Assembly (NCBI RefSeq): GCF_050947335.1 | Contig: NC_134995.1 | Coordinates: 9,462,501-9,526,500 of the forward strand | Origin: Megachile rotundata | Taxonomy: Eukaryota; Arthropoda; Insecta; Hymenoptera; Megachilidae | Direction of reading: 5' to 3' | Length of the DNA: 64,000 nt | Part shown: positions 63,560-64,000 of the stretch, in pieces | How the letters are laid out: each line of letters opens with the position of its first letter | How positions within the stretch are numbered: position 1 is the first letter of the stretch | Program-made: the position numbers and the translations under genes | The notes under the pieces: generated by a model | What the model saw: only the letters and a program-made list of their open reading frames with translations | Databases searched by the model: none | What the model was told of the DNA's origin: nothing

Positions 63560-64000
63560 ATGTTACTACTGTTTTGTTACATATGTGTAATATATACATA
63601 CACACATATGTAGATACATATTATATATACTGTATATTACACACATATATTCACAGATATACACACACATTACATACATGTACTCACATATGTGCACACA
63701 TGTTACATACACATGTAATGTATACACACATTACAAACATATGCTCACATATGTATATACATATTACATACATACACATTACACACATATACTCACATAT
63801 GCGCATACATGTTACATACACATGTAATGTATACACACATTACAAACATATGAACACATATGTACTCACATATTACATTCACACACATTACACACGTGTA
63901 CTCACATATGTGCATACATGTTACATACACATGTAATGTATACACACATTACAAACATATGAATACATATGTACTCACATATTACATGCATACACATTAC
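63560..64000. repeat. CA/TG-rich tandem repeat, about 105-110-bp unit, continues past the edge
   Basis: ACATACACATGTAATGTATA recurs near 63708, 63807 and 63918, and CATATG words are dense. Alternating purine-pyrimidine composition. The array runs off the right end. Confidence 0.88.

Larger units (their letters stand above)
59645..64000 (-). other. Region upstream of the last recognised ZP exon: satellites and one unique island
   Basis: Presumably intron of the second ZP gene. It contains arrays at 59985-60870, 61780-62720 and 63560-64000, and unique sequence at 61.02-61.78 and 62.75-63.5 kb. I looked for a signal-peptide exon and found none that I can support. Confidence 0.5.

Overview
The window is nuclear DNA of an insect, most likely a hymenopteran and possibly a bee. 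Genes have short introns with GT..AG borders inside AT-rich DNA. The gene set is animal: RNF19-type E3 ligase, FMR1, WDR44 and two arthropod-type cuticle ZP-domain proteins. Spacer DNA is rich in CCTAACC/GGTTAGG words common in Hymenoptera. The order-level call rests on general sequence character, not on a database search.

Layout: (1) 1-835, minus strand: the 5' coding exons of an RNF19-like RING-between-RING ubiquitin ligase, running off the left edge. (2) 5433-15028, minus strand: a complete FMR1 gene in 13 coding exons, with a 3.5 kb intron 6 and a small TA-flanked inverted-repeat transposon (7707-8110) in intron 10. (3) 15029-16186: a head-to-head promoter region. (4) 16187-20146, plus strand: a complete WDR44 gene in 5 coding exons. 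(5) About 25.97-45.44 kb, plus strand: a ZP-domain membrane protein of the miniature/dusky type. A probable TATA promoter and 5' UTR exon lie near 26.0-26.45 kb, a small signal-peptide exon at 38268-38312, and one 1.7 kb exon at 43739-45442 carries the rest. (6) 45.4-51.8 kb: convergent intergenic space with a second TA-flanked inverted-repeat element (47054-48061). (7) 51791-59644, minus strand: the last six coding exons of a second ZP-domain membrane protein, whose N-terminal exon(s) lie beyond the window or were not found.

From 22.9 kb to the right edge the non-coding DNA is a mosaic. Roughly twenty unrelated tandem arrays, with units of about 8 to 180 bp, are separated by 0.4-1 kb islands of ordinary, more GC-balanced unique sequence. 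The left 22 kb (RNF19, FMR1, WDR44) has almost none of this. Some neighbouring arrays in the first ZP gene's long intron are complementary to each other. Several arrays share short motifs (CATATGTG, ATTCCACGCGT, CCTAACC).

The two ZP proteins probably work in the same place, the apical surface of cuticle-secreting epidermis. Both have a ZP module, a basic cleavage site and one membrane segment near the C terminus. FMR1 (RNA binding and translational control) and WDR44 (Rab11/VAP-linked trafficking) are housekeeping neighbours sharing a promoter region. I did not find a wholly new protein system. The best leads are alternative FMR1 ends, the two inverted-repeat elements, the complementary satellite pair inside the ZP gene intron, and repeated YY1/Pho-like motifs.
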